Part shown: positions 61,501-64,000 of the stretch, one piece after another | Numbering within the stretch: the stretch's first letter is position 1 | How the letters are laid out: every line of letters begins with the position of its first letter | Origin: G965212005 sp965212005 | GTDB taxonomy: Bacteria > Pseudomonadota > Gammaproteobacteria > Porifericomitales > Porifericomitaceae | Direction of reading: 5' to 3' | NCBI GenBank assembly: GCA_965212005.1 | Contig: OZ243038.1 | Span: forward strand, 1,612,001 to 1,676,000 | DNA length: 64,000 nt | Notes under the pieces: model-generated | What the model was told of the DNA's origin: nothing | Seen by the model: the letters and a program-made list of their open reading frames with translations, nothing else | Databases searched by the model: none | Program-made: the position numbers and the translations under genes

Positions 61501-64000
61501 GTCTTTCGGCACCGTCACCATCGCCGACCAGACCTACACCCAGGGCACCCCCATCGCCGACCTGACCCTGCCGGCAGCCACCGACGGCGCCGCCCCGCTG
61601 GCCTACAGCATTGAGGGGGCCTCATTGCCCATTGGGCTGACGTTTGATGCCGACACACGGGTATTGATGGGCACACCCACCGGCACACAATTAGCCACCC
61701 TCACCTACACCGTAACCGACAGCGCCGGCGCCACCGACACCCTGTCACTGCGTATCCGTGTGCGCTCCGCGTTTAGTTTCACAGGGCCGCCCGATCTGAC
61801 CCTGACCTATACCGCCGGCACCCCCATCCCCGAACTAACCCTGGCGGCGGTTACCGGCGGCACCGCCCCGCTGACCTACTTTTTCCTCATACAGAGTGAG
61901 GGCGGAGCGAACTTGCCTGGTGAAGTGAACTTGCCTGATGGATTGACTGTCGACTCCGCCACCGCCGTCCTGGGCGGCACACCGACCACGGTACAATCTC
62001 GGACTGGGTATGCCTATTTCGTAAGGGACAGCAACGGCCTCACAAGTTCTGTTGTAGGGGTCCTAATCATCACAATCCTTGAACCCCCGCCGGTCACCTT
62101 CGGCACCACCACCATCACCCCCCAAAACTACATCTCCGGCACCGCCGTCAACCTGACCCTGCCCGCCGCCACCGGCGGCTATGGCACACTCATGTACGCC
62201 ATCACCGAACCCCTCCCCGACGGCCTGACCTTCACCGCCGCCACCCGCGTATTGGACGGCACCCCCACCACCCTGCAAGCCGCAACCCCCTACACCTACA
62301 CCGCCACCGACAGCAACCCCAACGGCGCCAACACCGTGCAACTGCCCTTCACCATCGCCATCCAGCCGCCCTCGGCCGCCATCACCTCCACCAACCCGGA
62401 TCCACTGGTTGAAAACACCCTGGACGGCGCCACGCTGACGGTAACGCTGGCCAACACCGCCTATGAGAACCCACTGCCCGCCAACCTGATCACGCTCAAC
62501 ACTGAGGCCACCACCGCCGGGGTTACGGTCACGGCCGCCCGCGACAGCGACACACAAGCCACCCTGACGCTGGCCTTTGACCGCACCGACAACGACTTTG
62601 ACGACAACCTCGACATCAGAGTCACCGTGCCGGATGCGGTCCACACCGGCGCCGGCAACCTGACCACCGGCGCGGTGACAGCCACGGCCGTCGTTGAGAG
62701 CAGCGACGCCACCTTGTCCGTCCTGACCTTGTCCGGCGGCGCCGTGCTCACCCCGGCCTTCGCCGCCGGCACCTTGACCTACACCGCGAACGTGGCCAAC
62801 AGCGTTGCCGAAATCATGGTAACGCCGACCGCGGCCGATGACGGCGCGACCCTCACCGTCAACGGCGATGACGTGAACAGCGGCACGGCCAGCGGCGCGA
62901 TTGCGCTGACCGCGGGTATGGCCACCGACATTGATGTGCTGGTGACCGCCGAGGACCGCGTAGCAACGCAGACCTATACCCTCGCCGTGACCCGGGCGGC
63001 GGTGCCGACCGCCACCATCAGCGCCACCGCCCCGGGCACGCTGACCGAGGCCACCCTTGATGGCGAGACAGTGACGGTAATGCTTGCCAACACTGAGTAT
63101 GTCCCGGGCACGCTGGCTGCAAACCTGTTCACCGTGACGCTGAGCGGTGGGGCAACTGGCGTATCGGTGAGCGCGGCCACACGCACCAGCTCCGTGCTGG
63201 CGACGCTGACGCTGGCCTACGGCGGAATCGGCATAGACGCGAATACCACTCTTGGCGTCACCGTGCTGGAAGCGGTCCACACCGGCACGGGTGACCTGGA
63301 CACTGCCACCATCCCGGTCACGGCCACCCCGCCGTCACTGCCGGACGCAAGCTTTATCGTGCCCGAGAATGCGGCCGCGGATACCGACGTCGGCACCCCG
63401 CTGATGGCCGCCGAGTTCCCGTCCGGCACACAAACCTGGGCCATCGTGTCGGGCAACGACGACGGCGATTTCAACATTGATAGGGCCACCGGCCAGTTAT
63501 CGGTGGTGGCCAATGATTCCATCAATTTCGAGGACACCGCGTCCTACACGCTGGTGGTGTCGCTGACGATTGGCGCGGCCACGGCGCAGGCGACGGTAAC
63601 GGTAATGGTGAGCGATGAGATTGAGCTGCCATCAGCGCCGGCGGCACCGACCGTGACGCCGGAGGTGGAGTCGCTGGCCGTCACCTGGACGGCACCGGAC
63701 AACAACGGCCCGGCGATTACGAGCTACGACGTGCAATATCGTACGGGATCGGACGCATTCACACTGGCCAGTCCGGGTCCGGGAACGGCAACCAGCCTGA
63801 CGATCACCGGCCTGACGGCAGCCACGTTGTATGAGGTTCAGGTGCGCGCCGTCAATGCCGAAGGTGACGGCCCGTACTCGGCCTTGGGCACGGGCACGCC
63901 ACTGGCGCCTCCCACGCCGACCGCGACCATCAGCGCTCCGACCACCGCCATCGCCGAGGCGGCCCTGAGCGGGACGGAGTTGGCGGTGACCCTCAGCAAC
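61127..64000 (+). CDS. large Ig-like/cadherin-like/fibronectin repeat surface protein, continuation in shifted frame, partial
   Basis: An open frame with no stop runs from the frame break to the window edge (over 950 codons). In order it has the rest of the near-identical repeats and more divergent He_PIG repeats (GTVTIADQTYTQGTPIADLTL, LPAATGGYGTLMYAI). A cadherin-like beta-sandwich domain (LSGGAVLTPAFAAGTLTYTA) lies near 62730-62990, then two VTLAN..Y repeats. A cadherin-type repeat (FIVPENAAADTDVGTPL) lies near 63350-63610 and a fibronectin type III domain (SAPAAPTVTPEVESLAVTW) near 63635-63900. The C-terminus and any anchor are outside the window. Confidence 0.82.

Overview
The window is a 64 kb piece of a proteobacterial chromosome, most likely gammaproteobacterial. 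It has a Fis homologue, the order accB-accC-DUF3426-fis-purH-purD, prlC next to xthA, an Ile(CAU) tRNA, and moeB near prmC. The backbone is GC-rich. Several neighbourhoods that are normally conserved have lost members: no prmA or dusB around the DUF3426 gene, no dnaG before rpoD, no prfA before prmC. Intergenic gaps are long and often hold decayed DNA, which suggests a rearranged or partly eroded genome such as that of a host-associated or slow-evolving lineage. The species cannot be named from the sequence.

Region 1 (1-37,000) is mostly housekeeping: an ABC ATPase fragment, aroQ, accBC, a DUF3426 membrane protein, fis, purH, purD, metZ behind a SAM-II-type riboswitch, a TauE/SafE permease, a surface lipoprotein divergent from a Fur-box porin/FMN-binding/PepSY cluster, rpoD, gcvH, an alanine-type symporter, tRNA-Ile2, xthA/prlC, rpmE, a secreted nuclease, cytochrome c4, a Fur-box fbpABC iron importer, tpx, dgkA, moeB and prmC. 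A 208-bp tandem repeat array separates moeB from prmC.

Region 2 (about 37,200-60,000) is a mosaic defence island, visibly richer in A+T. It starts with transposase remnants and a cupredoxin, then Mrr, a broken D12 methyltransferase, a NERD protein and a DUF2157 membrane protein on the minus strand. On the plus strand, a type I restriction-modification system (hsdM, hsdS, hsdR) is spread over 14 kb and interleaved with other modules. These are darT-darG, a frameshifted zeta-like kinase with a small partner, a Fic protein lacking its catalytic core, a two-gene metallophosphoesterase plus HSP90-like ATPase operon, a DUF7002-like gene, and two copies of an antitoxin/AbrB cassette without toxins. 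Stubs of hsdM (before darT), hsdR (before the DUF7002-like gene) and darG (after hsdR) show that pieces of at least two related islands were spliced together. A decayed IS256-family element closes the region.

Region 3 (60,031-64,000) is the start of a very large secreted or surface protein made of Ig-like (He_PIG), cadherin-like and fibronectin III modules. Near-identical 312-bp repeats and one out-of-frame recombination disrupt its reading frame. The gene runs off the window.

The best candidate for an undescribed system is the translationally coupled metallophosphoesterase/HSP90-like ATPase pair between hsdS and hsdR (49,185-53,224).
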